Positions 9,783-19,650 of a stretch of DNA of 46,752 nt are shown one piece after another. Every line of letters starts with the position of its first letter. Positions within the stretch are counted from its first letter, which is position 1. The DNA lies in contig JAHJXZ010000226.1 of assembly GCA_018827205.1 (NCBI GenBank), forward strand, positions 1-46,752. Direction: 5' to 3'. Origin of the DNA: Gammaproteobacteria bacterium. Lineage in GTDB: Bacteria; Pseudomonadota; Gammaproteobacteria; Pseudomonadales; Pseudomonadaceae. A program made the position numbers and the translations under genes. The notes under the pieces are model-generated. The model worked only from the letters and a program-made list of their open reading frames with translations, was not told the origin of the DNA and ran no database searches.

Positions 9783-10643
9783 ATGGGCACCCGCTCGGCC
9801 AAACCCGTCCAGGGTGCTGCACTACTTGCGCTGTCGGCCTTGCTGTTTTCACTGATGGGCGTTGGTATTCGCGAGGTCTCGGTCAGTGTCAACAACGAGT
9901 CCGTGGTGTTCTTGCGCAACCTGGTCGGCGTGCTGTTCTTTCTGCCGCTGATTCTGTTCAAAGGCCTGCGCCCACTCAAAACCACACGCCTGAAATCCCA
10001 TCTATGGCGCACTACATACGGCCTGGCGGCGATGTACTGCTTCTTCTACGCCATTGCCCACCTGCCACTGGCCGACGCCATGCTGTTTACCTACTCCGCG
10101 CCGCTGTTTACCCCGCTGATTGCCTGGTGGTGGCTCAAGGAGCCCCTGAGCAAGCGCATGCTGCTGACCACCGTAGTTGGCCTGATTGGCGTGCTGCTGG
10201 TGGCCAAGCCCTCAGCTGCGCTGCTCGACAGTCATGCACTGATCGGCCTGGCCGCCAGTGTGATGGCTGCGTTTGCCTTTGTATCGATCCGCGAGATGAG
10301 CGATACGGAGCCGGCGTATCGCATCGTGTTCTATTTTTCCCTGTTCAGTGCCCTGCTCTCGGCCATCCCACTTACCTGGGCTTGGCAGCCGATAAATGAG
10401 CAGGACCTCTGGCTGCTGCTGGTAATCGGTCTGCTGGCCACCTCCAGCCAGATCATCATGTCCAAGGCATACAGCCTGGCCTCGCCGGGCCTGATCGGCC
10501 CATTTGCCTACCTGGCAATTGTATTTGCCGGCTTGATCGCTTGGCTGCGCTGGGGTGAAACCCCTGACCTAACATCGTTGATCGGTGCAGCGCTAATTTT
10601 CAGTGCCAGCCTGCTATCCATTGCCAAAGGCAAACGCGGCTGA
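9783..10643 (+). CDS. EamA/DMT-family inner-membrane transporter
   Basis: The 286-residue product is very hydrophobic and divides into two EamA repeats of about 140 residues, giving about ten membrane helices. Typical positions are FLRNLVGVLFFLPLI in repeat 1 and LIAWWWLKEPLSK at its end; repeat 2 ends with LIAWLRWGETPD and a small-residue helix. The family exports amino acids, metabolites or drugs, and the substrate cannot be inferred here. The ATG at 9783 lies three bases after the hflD stop; a GTG at 9777 overlapping that stop is an alternative. Its place between hflD and purB matches PA2628 in PAO1 by position only. Confidence 0.85.
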   Translation: MGTRSAKPVQGAALLALSALLFSLMGVGIREVSVSVNNESVVFLRNLVGVLFFLPLILFKGLRPLKTTRLKSHLWRTTYGLAAMYCFFYAIAHLPLADAMLFTYSAPLFTPLIAWWWLKEPLSKRMLLTTVVGLIGVLLVAKPSAALLDSHALIGLAASVMAAFAFVSIREMSDTEPAYRIVFYFSLFSALLSAIPLTWAWQPINEQDLWLLLVIGLLATSSQIIMSKAYSLASPGLIGPFAYLAIVFAGLIAWLRWGETPDLTSLIGAALIFSASLLSIAKGKRG

Positions 10644-10687
10644 ACGGTCATAGTCAATCGCGATTCAGCTACCGATTTCATGTATGA

Positions 10688-12100
<1,413 letters not shown>

Positions 12101-12118
12101 ACGGCAATAGCCTCCCAG

Positions 12119-12143
12119 ACGCCCGGCTGCGCCGGGCGTTTTT
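12119..12143 (+). terminator. Intrinsic terminator of purB
   Basis: ACGCCCGGC (12119-12127) pairs with GCCGGGCGT (12131-12139), followed by a T-run. It is nearly the same stem as the infA/clpA terminator. Confidence 0.93.
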
Positions 12144-12178
12144 ATTTATGGGTATTTACTTACATCAAGGGCTTAGCG

Positions 12179-13345
12179 ATGAATCCTGATACTCCGCTAC
12201 AACTGCTGGGTGGCCTTACTGCTCGCGAGTTCATGCGCGATTACTGGCAGAAGAAACCCTTGCTGGTACGCCAAGCCATCCCCGGCTTTGAAAGCCCGAT
12301 TTCCCCAGACGAGCTGGCCGGTCTAGCGCTGGAAGAAGAAATCGAATCGCGCCTGGTGATCGAACATGGTGCTCACCCCTGGGAACTGCGCCGCGGTCCG
12401 TTTGCCGAAGACGCTTTTGCCGAATTGCCTGAGCGCGACTGGACCCTGCTGGTGCAGGCGGTCGACCAGTTCGTGCCGGAAGTGGCCGAGCTGCTGGAAG
12501 AGTTCAAGTTTCTGCCCAAGTGGCGCATCGATGACGTGATGGTCAGCTTCGCCGTCCCCGGTGGCGGCGTAGGCCCGCACTACGACAACTACGACGTGTT
12601 TCTCCTGCAGGGTTACGGCAAGCGCCGCTGGCAGGTTGGCCAGCAGTGCAATACCGATAGCCCGACACTGCAACACGCGGATCTGAAGATCCTCGCTGAA
12701 TTCGTTAAAACTGAAGAATGGGTTCTGGAACCCGGCGACATGCTCTATCTGCCGCCGCTTCTGGCCCACTGTGGTACCGCTGAGGATGACTGTATGACGT
12801 ATTCCGTAGGCTTCCGTGCGCCAAGCGCTGCTGAAGTTCTGACCCATTTCACCGATTTTCTCGGCCAGTTCCTGCCTGACGAAGAACGCTACAGCGATGC
12901 CGACGCGCAGCCGACCAGCGACCCGACGCAGATCCAGCGCGACGCTCTGGATCGTCTCAAAGCCCTGCTCACCGAGCACATGAGCGATGAGCGCCTGCTG
13001 ATGACCTGGTTCGGTCAGTTCATGACCGAACCCAAGTATCCGGAGTTGATTGCCGGCATCGAGATTGACGAAGCAGGCTTTATCGCCGGGCTGGAAAATG
13101 GCGCGATACTGATCCGCAACCCGAGCGCGCGGATGGCCTGGTCGGAAGTTGGCGATGACCTGGTGCTGTTCGCCAGCGGCCAGAGCCGTCTGCTTTCGGC
13201 CAACCTGCGTGAGCTGCTGAAACTGGTGTGCGCGGCCGATGCCCTGCACATCGAAAACCTCGGCGCATGGCTCGCTGATGATGAAGGGCGTAATCTGTTG
13301 GTTGAACTGGTCAAACAAGGCAGCCTGGAGTTTGCTGATGAGTGA
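12179..13345 (+). CDS. roxA: Ribosomal oxygenase RoxA/YcfD, 50S L16 arginine hydroxylase
   Basis: The 388-residue protein is a JmjC/cupin-type 2-oxoglutarate and Fe(II) oxygenase of the YcfD family, whose E. coli member hydroxylates an arginine of ribosomal protein L16. The iron ligands are visible as His134-x-Asp136 in VGPHYDNYD and His197 in LPPLLAHCGT. The N-terminal part FMRDYWQKKPLLVRQA is the family entry motif. The remaining C-terminal 150 residues correspond to the dimerisation and winged-helix parts. Its last 8 bp overlap the next gene. It opens a compact cluster of four genes on the plus strand following the purB terminator. The substrate assignment is by homology. Confidence 0.9.
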   Translation: MNPDTPLQLLGGLTAREFMRDYWQKKPLLVRQAIPGFESPISPDELAGLALEEEIESRLVIEHGAHPWELRRGPFAEDAFAELPERDWTLLVQAVDQFVPEVAELLEEFKFLPKWRIDDVMVSFAVPGGGVGPHYDNYDVFLLQGYGKRRWQVGQQCNTDSPTLQHADLKILAEFVKTEEWVLEPGDMLYLPPLLAHCGTAEDDCMTYSVGFRAPSAAEVLTHFTDFLGQFLPDEERYSDADAQPTSDPTQIQRDALDRLKALLTEHMSDERLLMTWFGQFMTEPKYPELIAGIEIDEAGFIAGLENGAILIRNPSARMAWSEVGDDLVLFASGQSRLLSANLRELLKLVCAADALHIENLGAWLADDEGRNLLVELVKQGSLEFADE

Positions 13346-13763
13346 GATACAGGTTCGTCTGGCCGACTGGCAGAAGGACAACGCTGACTTGCGGCGCATT
13401 CGCGAAACCGTGTTCATCGCGGAACAAGCGGTGCCGCCAGAGCTCGAATGGGATGCCGAAGACGCCGATGCCGTGCATTTTCTGGCACTGGAAGGCGACT
13501 ACCCGGTCGGCACTGCGCGCCTGTTACCCGATGGCCATATCGGCCGGGTGTCAGTGCTGAAGGACTGGCGCGGCCTGAACGTGGGTGTGGCACTGATCCA
13601 GGCGGTGATCGCGGAAGCGGAAGATCGCGGCCTGACCCAGCAAATGCTCAGCGCCCAGGTTCACGCCACCGCCTTCTATGAAAAGCTCGGGTTTGCCATC
13701 GTCAGCGGGGAATACCTCGACGCCGGCATCCCCCATGTGGACATGGTGCGTCATAGCGCCTAG
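13338..13763 (+). CDS. GNAT-family N-acetyltransferase
   Basis: The 141-residue protein is a single GNAT domain. The RRIRETVFIAEQAVPPELEWD segment resembles the ElaA-like/PA2631 subgroup. The acetyl-CoA binding part is seen as IGRVSVLKDWRGLNVGVALI (about 66-85; the usual R/Q-x-x-G-x-G/A is here WRGLNVG), and the C-terminal FYEKLGF motif is present. I chose the ATG at 13338, which overlaps the roxA end by 8 bp, because the domain starts right after it. The acceptor substrate is unknown. Being coupled to a ribosomal-protein hydroxylase, it might act on a ribosomal or other protein, but that is only a guess from context. Confidence 0.88.
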   Translation: MSEIQVRLADWQKDNADLRRIRETVFIAEQAVPPELEWDAEDADAVHFLALEGDYPVGTARLLPDGHIGRVSVLKDWRGLNVGVALIQAVIAEAEDRGLTQQMLSAQVHATAFYEKLGFAIVSGEYLDAGIPHVDMVRHSA

Positions 13764-13771
13764 AGGCAGAG

Positions 13772-14413
13772 ATGAACGACGAAAACGCCCCGAGTGACCC
13801 TACCGAACCGCTGGAGCCCATAGAGCTTCCCGCCATCGAGTTTCAGTCACCGGGGCGTTTTGCTGTGCACAACCCGGGCAACCTCAGCCCGGATAGCCCA
13901 CGCGCAGAACCGGCGCCGTTCACCCTTGGCGCGCACACCACGCTGGAGCGCTTCAGCCAGCCCGAACAGGCCCGCGCCCATGCCCTCGCGCTGTTACAAC
14001 AAGCGCAGCGCAGCCTGTGCATCTACAGCCACGACCTGGAGCCCTGGCTCTATCACCACAGCAGCGTGCAAGACGCCTGCACCCGTTTTCTCCTGGCCAG
14101 CCCGCGCAATCAACTGCGTATTCTGCTGCGCGACCCCAGTCGTGCGGTCAAGGAAGGCCACCGCCTGCTCAGCCTTTCGCGCCGGCTGTCCTCCAACCTG
14201 CAGATCCGCAAGCTGCACCCGGACTACCCTAATGAGGAGCTGGCGTTTTTGCTGGCCGACGATCGCGCTTTGCTGCTGTTACCCGAAATTGGCCAGGCCA
14301 GCGGCTATGCCCTGTACCAAGACCCCGGGCGTAATCGCCAACGCCGCGCACAGTTTGATCAAGCCTGGGATACCAGCATCACCGACGCTGATTTACGGAG
14401 TTTTCTGCTATGA
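13772..14413 (+). CDS. Conserved hypothetical protein, phospholipase D-like fold (DUF7931-type)
   Basis: The 213-residue protein has a proline/acid-rich N-terminal tail of about 55 residues and then a compact domain. The segments ALALLQQAQRSLCIYSHDLEPWLY and LRILLRDPSRAVKEGHRLLSLSRRL resemble the phosphatidyltransferase/PLD fold, but I see no HxKxxxxD catalytic motif, so it is probably not a hydrolase. It corresponds by position to PA2632. It lies 8 bp after the GNAT gene and overlaps the next gene by 4 bp (ATGA). The function is not known. Confidence 0.75.
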   Translation: MNDENAPSDPTEPLEPIELPAIEFQSPGRFAVHNPGNLSPDSPRAEPAPFTLGAHTTLERFSQPEQARAHALALLQQAQRSLCIYSHDLEPWLYHHSSVQDACTRFLLASPRNQLRILLRDPSRAVKEGHRLLSLSRRLSSNLQIRKLHPDYPNEELAFLLADDRALLLLPEIGQASGYALYQDPGRNRQRRAQFDQAWDTSITDADLRSFLL

Positions 14414-15219
14414 AGGTTCGTGCCCTGCTCGCCGCTGCGCTGTTTAGTTGCAGCCTGTCTCTAAGCGCTGCGACCGAGGTGATTCCACTGAATTTCCGCA
14501 CGGCTGATGAAGTGCTCAGTGTGGTGCAATCGGTGCTCGGCCACGAGGGTAAGGTCAACGCCTATGGCAACCAGTTGATCGTCAATGCCGAGCCAGCGAA
14601 GATTGCCGAGGTGCGCGCCCTGCTGCAGCAACTCGACACCGAACCACGCCGCTTGCTGATCAGCGTCGACACCAATGAATCAGGCTTTCAGTCCGACCGC
14701 GGTTACCGCGCCGACGGCACGATCAGCGCCGGCAATGCCGAAGTACAGATTGGCCAGGGCGAAATCAATGGTCGCGATCAGGTGCGTATTATCCGCCGCA
14801 GTACCGACAGCCGCAGCGGTGGTACCCAGCAAGTGCAGGCCACTGAGGGTTATCCAGCGCTGATTCAGGTCGGCCAGAGCGTGCCGCTGACTACCCGCGG
14901 GCGTGATGCCTATGGCCAGCCCTATAGCAATACCCAGTATCGCAACGTCACTCGCGGTTTCTACGTCACGGCCAGCATCAGTGGCGAGCGTGTGCATATC
15001 GACATCAGCAGCAACCGTGATCGCCTCAGCCAGTCACAGCCCGGCGCCATTGATGTGCAAAGCACCGATACGCGAGTCAGCGGACGACTGGGCGAATGGA
15101 TCAGCATTGGCGGCGTCAGCGAGCAAAGCCAGGGCGAGCAAGGCGACTTTCTGCAACACCGCTCGACCCAGGGCCGTGAAGACATGAGCATGCGCGTCAA
15201 AGTCGACGTGGTTAACTAA
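14410..15219 (+). CDS. Secretin-like periplasmic protein
   Basis: The 269-residue protein has a cleavable signal peptide (about 1-21, ending SLSAA). A secretin N0/STN-like domain follows at about 22-80: VIPLNFRTADEVLSVVQSVL, then a segment like NQLIVNAEPAKIAEVRALLQQLD. The rest resembles part of a secretin beta domain (IQVGQSVPLTT and a strand-rich GFYVTASISGERVHIDISSNRD stretch), but it is far too short to form a full outer-membrane gate. Type II/III or pilus partners are not nearby. It is translationally coupled (4-bp overlap) to the preceding gene. PA2633 occupies this place in PAO1. The role is unknown; an adaptor or scaffold in the periplasm is possible. Confidence 0.75.
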   Translation: MKVRALLAAALFSCSLSLSAATEVIPLNFRTADEVLSVVQSVLGHEGKVNAYGNQLIVNAEPAKIAEVRALLQQLDTEPRRLLISVDTNESGFQSDRGYRADGTISAGNAEVQIGQGEINGRDQVRIIRRSTDSRSGGTQQVQATEGYPALIQVGQSVPLTTRGRDAYGQPYSNTQYRNVTRGFYVTASISGERVHIDISSNRDRLSQSQPGAIDVQSTDTRVSGRLGEWISIGGVSEQSQGEQGDFLQHRSTQGREDMSMRVKVDVVN

Positions 15220-15237
15220 ACCCCGCGCCCCTCCCTA

Positions 15238-15262
15238 GCACTGGGCCGCCCTGGCCCAGTGC
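15238..15262 (+). terminator. Stem-loop downstream of the roxA cluster
   Basis: GCACTGGGCC (15238-15247) pairs perfectly with GGCCCAGTGC (15253-15262). There is no T-run, so termination here may be weak or factor-dependent. Confidence 0.5.
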
Positions 15263-15386
15263 CGATAACCGCTCATCGGCTGATCTATGTCGCCGCCGCA
15301 AAGCAAAAACCTCGCAGCCATTGCCCAACCCCGCAAAGCGCCGGATAGAGCCGTAAAAGCTGACTTGTCGGTCGTTTTCGGATTTA

Positions 15387-15413
15387 TGTAGTAGTCATGT
15401 AAAAAGCACTACA
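15387..15413. promoter_or_regulatory. RccR-type operator upstream of aceA
   Basis: TGTAGT (15387-15392) and ACTACA (15408-15413) form a perfect inverted repeat separated by 15 bp. This equals the recalled TGTAGT-N15-ACTACA consensus of RccR, the RpiR-family regulator of pyruvate and glyoxylate-shunt genes in Pseudomonas that responds to KDPG. It ends 6 bp before the minus-35 hexamer of the predicted aceA promoter. The identity of the regulator is inferred; the inverted repeat itself is plain. Confidence 0.75.
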
Positions 15414-15419
15414 AAATAA

Positions 15420-15448
15420 TTGACGAACACTTTTGGCAGAGGCATGAT
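15420..15448 (+). promoter_or_regulatory. Candidate sigma-70 promoter of aceA
   Basis: TTGACG (15420-15425, 5 of 6) and CATGAT (15443-15448, 4 of 6) are spaced by 17 bp. Transcription from here would give a leader of nearly 400 nt before the aceA start codon at 15849. Confidence 0.5.
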
Positions 15449-15848
15449 GGCCCCGCTCCCGCTAATCAGAGGTGCTGAAAGGCCCTCCGAATCGCGCTCC
15501 AACTTACCGTCCGAGCCGATTTGCGTTGTAAAGCCCACAAGGCCGTTCGATGAGATTGCGACTGGAACGAAGTTGTCCTGAGGGACGGGGAAGCGTTTAG
15601 CAACAGCGCGCAGCACGCACAGCAAGTTGAGTCGTCCGGCAGCATCTTGGGCCGGTGAACGCCAAATGATTCGCTCATTTGCAACAGCTGAAGCCCGCGA
15701 ACTGTTTAGCTCGTCACCCTCCTCCCGGATCAATTCCGTCTCAAGTCGATGTCTCGGCGTTCTGCAGTTGGCTACAACAACCTCCAGCAACACAGTTTTC
15801 AGTGGGGAAGTCGGTGCTCAACCAAATACATACTTTGAAGGATTGACC

Positions 15849-17444
15849 ATGTCAGCTTATCAAAACGACATCAAAGCCGTTGCCGCCCTTAAAGCAGCTG
15901 CCGGCAGCAGCTGGAGCGCTATTGACCCTGAGTCCGTAGCCCGTATGCGCGCTCAGAACCGCTTCAAAACCGGTCTGGAAATCGCTCAGTACACTGCTGA
16001 CATCATGCGCAAAGACATGGTCGAGTACGACGCTGACTCCTCCGTTTACACGCAGTCGCTGGGTTGCTGGCACGGCTTCATCGGTCAGCAGAAGCTGATT
16101 TCGATCAAGAAGCACCTGAAGACCACCAACAAGCGCTACCTCTACCTGTCGGGCTGGATGGTTGCTGCTCTGCGTTCGGATTTCGGTCCGCTGCCAGACC
16201 AGTCCATGCACGAGAAAACCTCGGTTTCCGGCCTGATCGAAGAGCTGTACACCTTCCTGCGCCAGGCTGATGCCCGCGAACTGGACCTGCTGTTCACCGC
16301 TCTGGACGCTGCTCGCGCTGCTGGCGACAACGCCAAAGCTGCTGACCTGCAGAACCAGATCGACAACTACGAAACTCACGTAGTACCAATCATCGCTGAC
16401 ATCGACGCTGGTTTCGGTAACCCGGAAGCCACCTACTTGCTGGCCAAGAAGATGATCGAAGCGGGTGCTTGCTGCATCCAGATCGAAAACCAGGTTTCCG
16501 ACGAGAAGCAGTGCGGCCACCAGGACGGTAAAGTAACCGTTCCTCACGCCGACTTCCTGGCCAAGATCAACGCTGTTCGCTACGCATTCCTGGAACTGGG
16601 CATCGACAACGGCGTGATCGTTGCTCGTACCGACTCCCTGGGTGCTGGCCTGACCAAGCAAATCGCCGTGACCAAAGAGCCAGGCGACCTGGGCGACCAG
16701 TACAACTCCTTCCTGGATTGCGAAGAAGTTTCCGCTGCTGACCTGAACAACGGTGACGTAGTTCTGAACCGTGGTGGCAAGCTGCTGCGTCCTAAGCGTC
16801 TGCCTTCCAACCTGTTCCAGTTCCGTGCTGGCACCGGCGAAGCGCGTTGCGTACTGGACAGCATCACTTCGCTGCAGAACGGCGCTGACATGCTGTGGAT
16901 CGAAACCGAGAAGCCACACGTCGGCCAGATCGCAGAAATGGTTAACGAAATCCGTAAAACCATCCCGAACGCCAAGCTGGTTTACAACAACAGCCCATCG
17001 TTCAACTGGACCCTGAACTTCCGTCAGCAGGCATACGATGCCATGGTTGCCGAAGGCAAGGACGTTTCTGCCTACGATCGCGCCAAACTGATGAGCGTTG
17101 ATTACGACGAAACTGAACTGGCTCAGATCGCTGACGAGCGCATCCGCACTTTCCAGCGCGACGGTTCGGCTCAGGCTGGTATCTTCCACCACCTGATCAC
17201 CCTGCCGACTTACCACACCGCTGCGTTGTCCACCGACAACCTGGCCAAAGGGTACTTCGCAGACCAAGGCATGCTGGCCTACGTGAAAGGCGTTCAGCGT
17301 CAGGAGATCCGTCAAGGTATCGCCTGCGTTAAGCACCAGAACATGTCCGGTTCCGACATCGGCGACGCTCACAAAGAGTACTTCGCTGGCGAAGCGGCTC
17401 TGAAAGCCGGCGGCAAAGACAACACCATGAACCAGTTCAGCTAA
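15849..17444 (+). CDS. aceA: Isocitrate lyase
   Basis: AceA splits isocitrate into glyoxylate and succinate and opens the glyoxylate shunt, needed for growth on acetate and fatty acids. The 531-residue product matches the Pseudomonas form, which is longer than the E. coli enzyme (434). The catalytic motif KQCGH (220-224, Cys222) replaces the usual KKCGH. The metal-binding region ADIDAGFGN and the NNSPSFNW segment are also visible. I chose the ATG at 15849 because the protein family starts MSAYQNDI. Codon use looks strongly biased toward preferred codons, consistent with high expression. The RccR-type box upstream and the strong terminator downstream indicate a single-gene unit. Confidence 0.97.
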   Translation: MSAYQNDIKAVAALKAAAGSSWSAIDPESVARMRAQNRFKTGLEIAQYTADIMRKDMVEYDADSSVYTQSLGCWHGFIGQQKLISIKKHLKTTNKRYLYLSGWMVAALRSDFGPLPDQSMHEKTSVSGLIEELYTFLRQADARELDLLFTALDAARAAGDNAKAADLQNQIDNYETHVVPIIADIDAGFGNPEATYLLAKKMIEAGACCIQIENQVSDEKQCGHQDGKVTVPHADFLAKINAVRYAFLELGIDNGVIVARTDSLGAGLTKQIAVTKEPGDLGDQYNSFLDCEEVSAADLNNGDVVLNRGGKLLRPKRLPSNLFQFRAGTGEARCVLDSITSLQNGADMLWIETEKPHVGQIAEMVNEIRKTIPNAKLVYNNSPSFNWTLNFRQQAYDAMVAEGKDVSAYDRAKLMSVDYDETELAQIADERIRTFQRDGSAQAGIFHHLITLPTYHTAALSTDNLAKGYFADQGMLAYVKGVQRQEIRQGIACVKHQNMSGSDIGDAHKEYFAGEAALKAGGKDNTMNQFS

Positions 17445-17490
17445 GAACCGGCTCACTCAACCGAGGCCACGATCAAGGTTGAGGGCGTTG

Positions 17491-17524
17491 AAAAAATCCC
17501 AGCAGAAATGCTGGGATTTTTTTT
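17491..17524 (+). terminator. Strong intrinsic terminator of aceA
   Basis: AAAAAATCCCAGCA (17491-17504) pairs with TGCTGGGATTTTTT (17509-17522) around a GAAA tetraloop, followed by further T residues. This is a textbook rho-independent terminator. Confidence 0.96.
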
Positions 17525-17570
17525 GCCTGCAATTTGCCCTTTTCTGATTCTGTGCGCTTTCGCACAGCCG

Positions 17571-17599
17571 CTGTCATGTTTACGTCAATTTACTTGGAT
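17571..17599 (+). promoter_or_regulatory. Pho box (PhoB binding site) upstream of phoX
   Basis: CTGTCAT at 17571-17577 matches the PhoB half-site exactly. After 4 bp, ACGTCAA (17582-17588) matches 4 of 7, and after another 4 bp CTTGGAT (17593-17599) matches 4 of 7. The 11-bp period is that of a Pho box. It lies 38 bp before the phoX start codon, which fits phosphate-starvation control of this gene. Confidence 0.7.
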
Positions 17600-17636
17600 A
17601 GCGTCAGGCACCCGTCGATTAATCCAAGGAGCCTGC

Positions 17637-19637
17637 ATGAGCCACGATAATGACAACTCAGTGCTGTTCGGCAATGGCGATGAATTGCCCAGCAATGCGT
17701 CCAGCAACCCGCATATCAATCAGCTGATCGACGGCGTCGGTCGTCGCCAAGTGCTGGCCGCCGGTGCCGCGCTCGGCACTCTGGCGTTTCTCGGCAGCGC
17801 CCTGCCCGGCGCCGCTGTTGCGGCAGATCCCGCGGCCAAGGGCCTGGATAAGCTGCGCTTTAAACCGCGCAGCAAACTGCCCTTCACGGCTATTGCGACT
17901 AATCGTTTAGACAGCATCAGTGTGCCGGCGGGTTACCGCGCCACGCCCTTTATCCCCTGGGGCACGCCGATAACTGGCAACTATCCGGCTTACCTGAGCG
18001 ATGGCAGCAACAGCGCCCAGGACCAGGCTGAGCAACTGGGCATGCACCATGACGGCATGCATTTCTTCCCGATTGACGCGCAGCGTGGCGGCAAGAAAAG
18101 CGATCACGGATTGCTGGTGCTCAACCACGAATATATCGATGCGCCACTGCTACACCCCAATGGCCCGACGCTCGCTGCCGGTAAACGCAGCAGCGCCGAG
18201 GAAGTACGTAAGGAGATCAACGCCCACGGTGTTTCAGTGGTGGAAGTACGCCGTGGCCTGAATGGCGAGTGGGCCGTGCTGCCGAGCGCCCGAAACCGCC
18301 GTATCACCGGGGCTACGCCCATGCAGATCAGCGGCCCTGCGCGCGGTCATGTGCTGCTGAAAACCCGTTACAGCCCCAAAGGCACGGCAACCCGCGGAAC
18401 CCTGAACAATTGTTCTAACGGTTTTACCCCGTGGGGAACCTACCTGACCTGTGAAGAGAACTGGGCTGGTTACTTCGCCAGCCGCGATAGCGACTTACCG
18501 CGCGAACTGAGCCGCTATGGCCTGCGCAGCAGCAGCCGCTATGGCTGGGATCACCTCACGGGTGATGAGTTCGAACGTTTCGATGCCACGCGCATCACAA
18601 CCACCGCCAGCGCAGACTATCGTAACGAACCCAATCACTTTGGCTGGATTGTTGAAATTGATCCGTTCGCGCCAGAATCCGTACCCGTTAAACGCACGGC
18701 ACTCGGCCGCTTCGCCCACGAAGGCCTGGTGTTTGCCCCGGTAAAATCCGGCCGCCCAGTGGTGTGCTACTCCGGCGACGACTCGCAGAACGAGTACATC
18801 TATAAATACGTCAGCCGCGACAAGTACCGGCCAGGGCGCAGTAATGGCCGTTTGCTGGATGAAGGCACGCTGTATGTCGCGCGTTTCGATGCCAGCGGCA
18901 AGGGTGAATGGCTGGCGCTGGATATCAACAACAAGAAATTCCAGAAAGCCTGCATGGCAGCTGGGGTGAGTTTTGCCGACCAGGGCGAAGTGTTGATCAA
19001 TACCCGTCTGGCCGCTGACGTGGTTGGTGCTACCAAGATGGACCGCCCGGAATGGGGCGCGGTCAATCCGGACAACGGTGAGGTGTATTTCACCCTGACC
19101 AACAACACTGCCCGGACCAGCACTGATGCCGCCAACCCGCGCCCAGCCAACGCGTTCGGCCATATCATCCGTTGGCGTGAACTGAGCAAGGATTACGCCG
19201 GCCGGAAGTTCGCCTGGAGCCTGTTTATGTTGGCCGGGCCTGAGAGCGACAGCATCGGCCCGAATGGCAAACCGCTTACGGCTGACAACCGCCTGGCCAG
19301 CCCCGATGGGCTGTGGTTTGACGAAGAAGGCCGGCTGTGGATTCAGACCGACATGAGCGGCAGCCAATTGAGCAGCGGGCCGTTCGGCAACAACCAGATG
19401 CTGGTGGCTGAGCCGCGCACTGGTGAACTTAAGCGGTTCCTGGTGGGGCCTGTGGGCGCCGAGGTAACGGGCATCACCGCAACGCCGGACTTCCGCACGC
19501 TGTTCGTCAATATCCAGCACCCGGGCGAAGGCTCCACGGCGACTAACCTGCTCAGCACCTGGCCCGATGGCCCCGCTCAGCGTCCGCGCTCGGCCACCGT
19601 GATCATCACCCGTGAAGACGGCCGTCGGCTGCTTTAA
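17637..19637 (+). CDS. phoX: PhoX-family alkaline phosphatase, Tat-exported
   Basis: PhoX enzymes are periplasmic or secreted phosphatases that use calcium and iron and are exported folded by the Tat system. The 666-residue product has the twin-arginine segment VGRRQVLAAGAALG near residues 33-46, followed by a hydrophobic stretch ending in AVAADP. The mature part shows the DUF839/PhoX landmarks: CEENWAGYF, VLNHEY, YSGDDSQNEYIYKYVS, GEVYFTLTNN and SPDGLWFDEEGRLWIQTD. The ATG at 17637 has an AAGGAG ribosome binding site five bases upstream. A Pho box precedes it, so it probably liberates phosphate from organic esters when phosphate is scarce. It stands alone between two terminators. Confidence 0.92.
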   Translation: MSHDNDNSVLFGNGDELPSNASSNPHINQLIDGVGRRQVLAAGAALGTLAFLGSALPGAAVAADPAAKGLDKLRFKPRSKLPFTAIATNRLDSISVPAGYRATPFIPWGTPITGNYPAYLSDGSNSAQDQAEQLGMHHDGMHFFPIDAQRGGKKSDHGLLVLNHEYIDAPLLHPNGPTLAAGKRSSAEEVRKEINAHGVSVVEVRRGLNGEWAVLPSARNRRITGATPMQISGPARGHVLLKTRYSPKGTATRGTLNNCSNGFTPWGTYLTCEENWAGYFASRDSDLPRELSRYGLRSSSRYGWDHLTGDEFERFDATRITTTASADYRNEPNHFGWIVEIDPFAPESVPVKRTALGRFAHEGLVFAPVKSGRPVVCYSGDDSQNEYIYKYVSRDKYRPGRSNGRLLDEGTLYVARFDASGKGEWLALDINNKKFQKACMAAGVSFADQGEVLINTRLAADVVGATKMDRPEWGAVNPDNGEVYFTLTNNTARTSTDAANPRPANAFGHIIRWRELSKDYAGRKFAWSLFMLAGPESDSIGPNGKPLTADNRLASPDGLWFDEEGRLWIQTDMSGSQLSSGPFGNNQMLVAEPRTGELKRFLVGPVGAEVTGITATPDFRTLFVNIQHPGEGSTATNLLSTWPDGPAQRPRSATVIITREDGRRLL

Positions 19638-19650
19638 TCGGCTGGCAATT

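Larger units (their letters stand above)
15220..15848. other. Long intergenic region upstream of aceA
   Basis: This stretch of 629 bp contains two adjacent hairpins after the secretin-like gene (15238-15262 and 15261-15280), an RccR-type operator and a sigma-70 promoter, then about 400 bp of leader before aceA. A minus-strand open frame of 132 codons (15395-15793) fills much of the leader. I could not link it to any family, it has no clear ribosome binding site, and its end runs into the promoter, so I do not call it a gene. Confidence 0.55.

Noticed and set aside
15395-15793. 132-codon minus-strand open frame in the aceA leader
   Set aside because: No recognised family, no clear ribosome binding site, and its 3' end overlaps the RccR-type box. 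Listed only as an observation.
15852-17456. 534-codon open frame antisense to aceA
   Set aside because: It is a by-product of the strongly biased codon use of aceA; its protein resembles nothing and aceA is certain.
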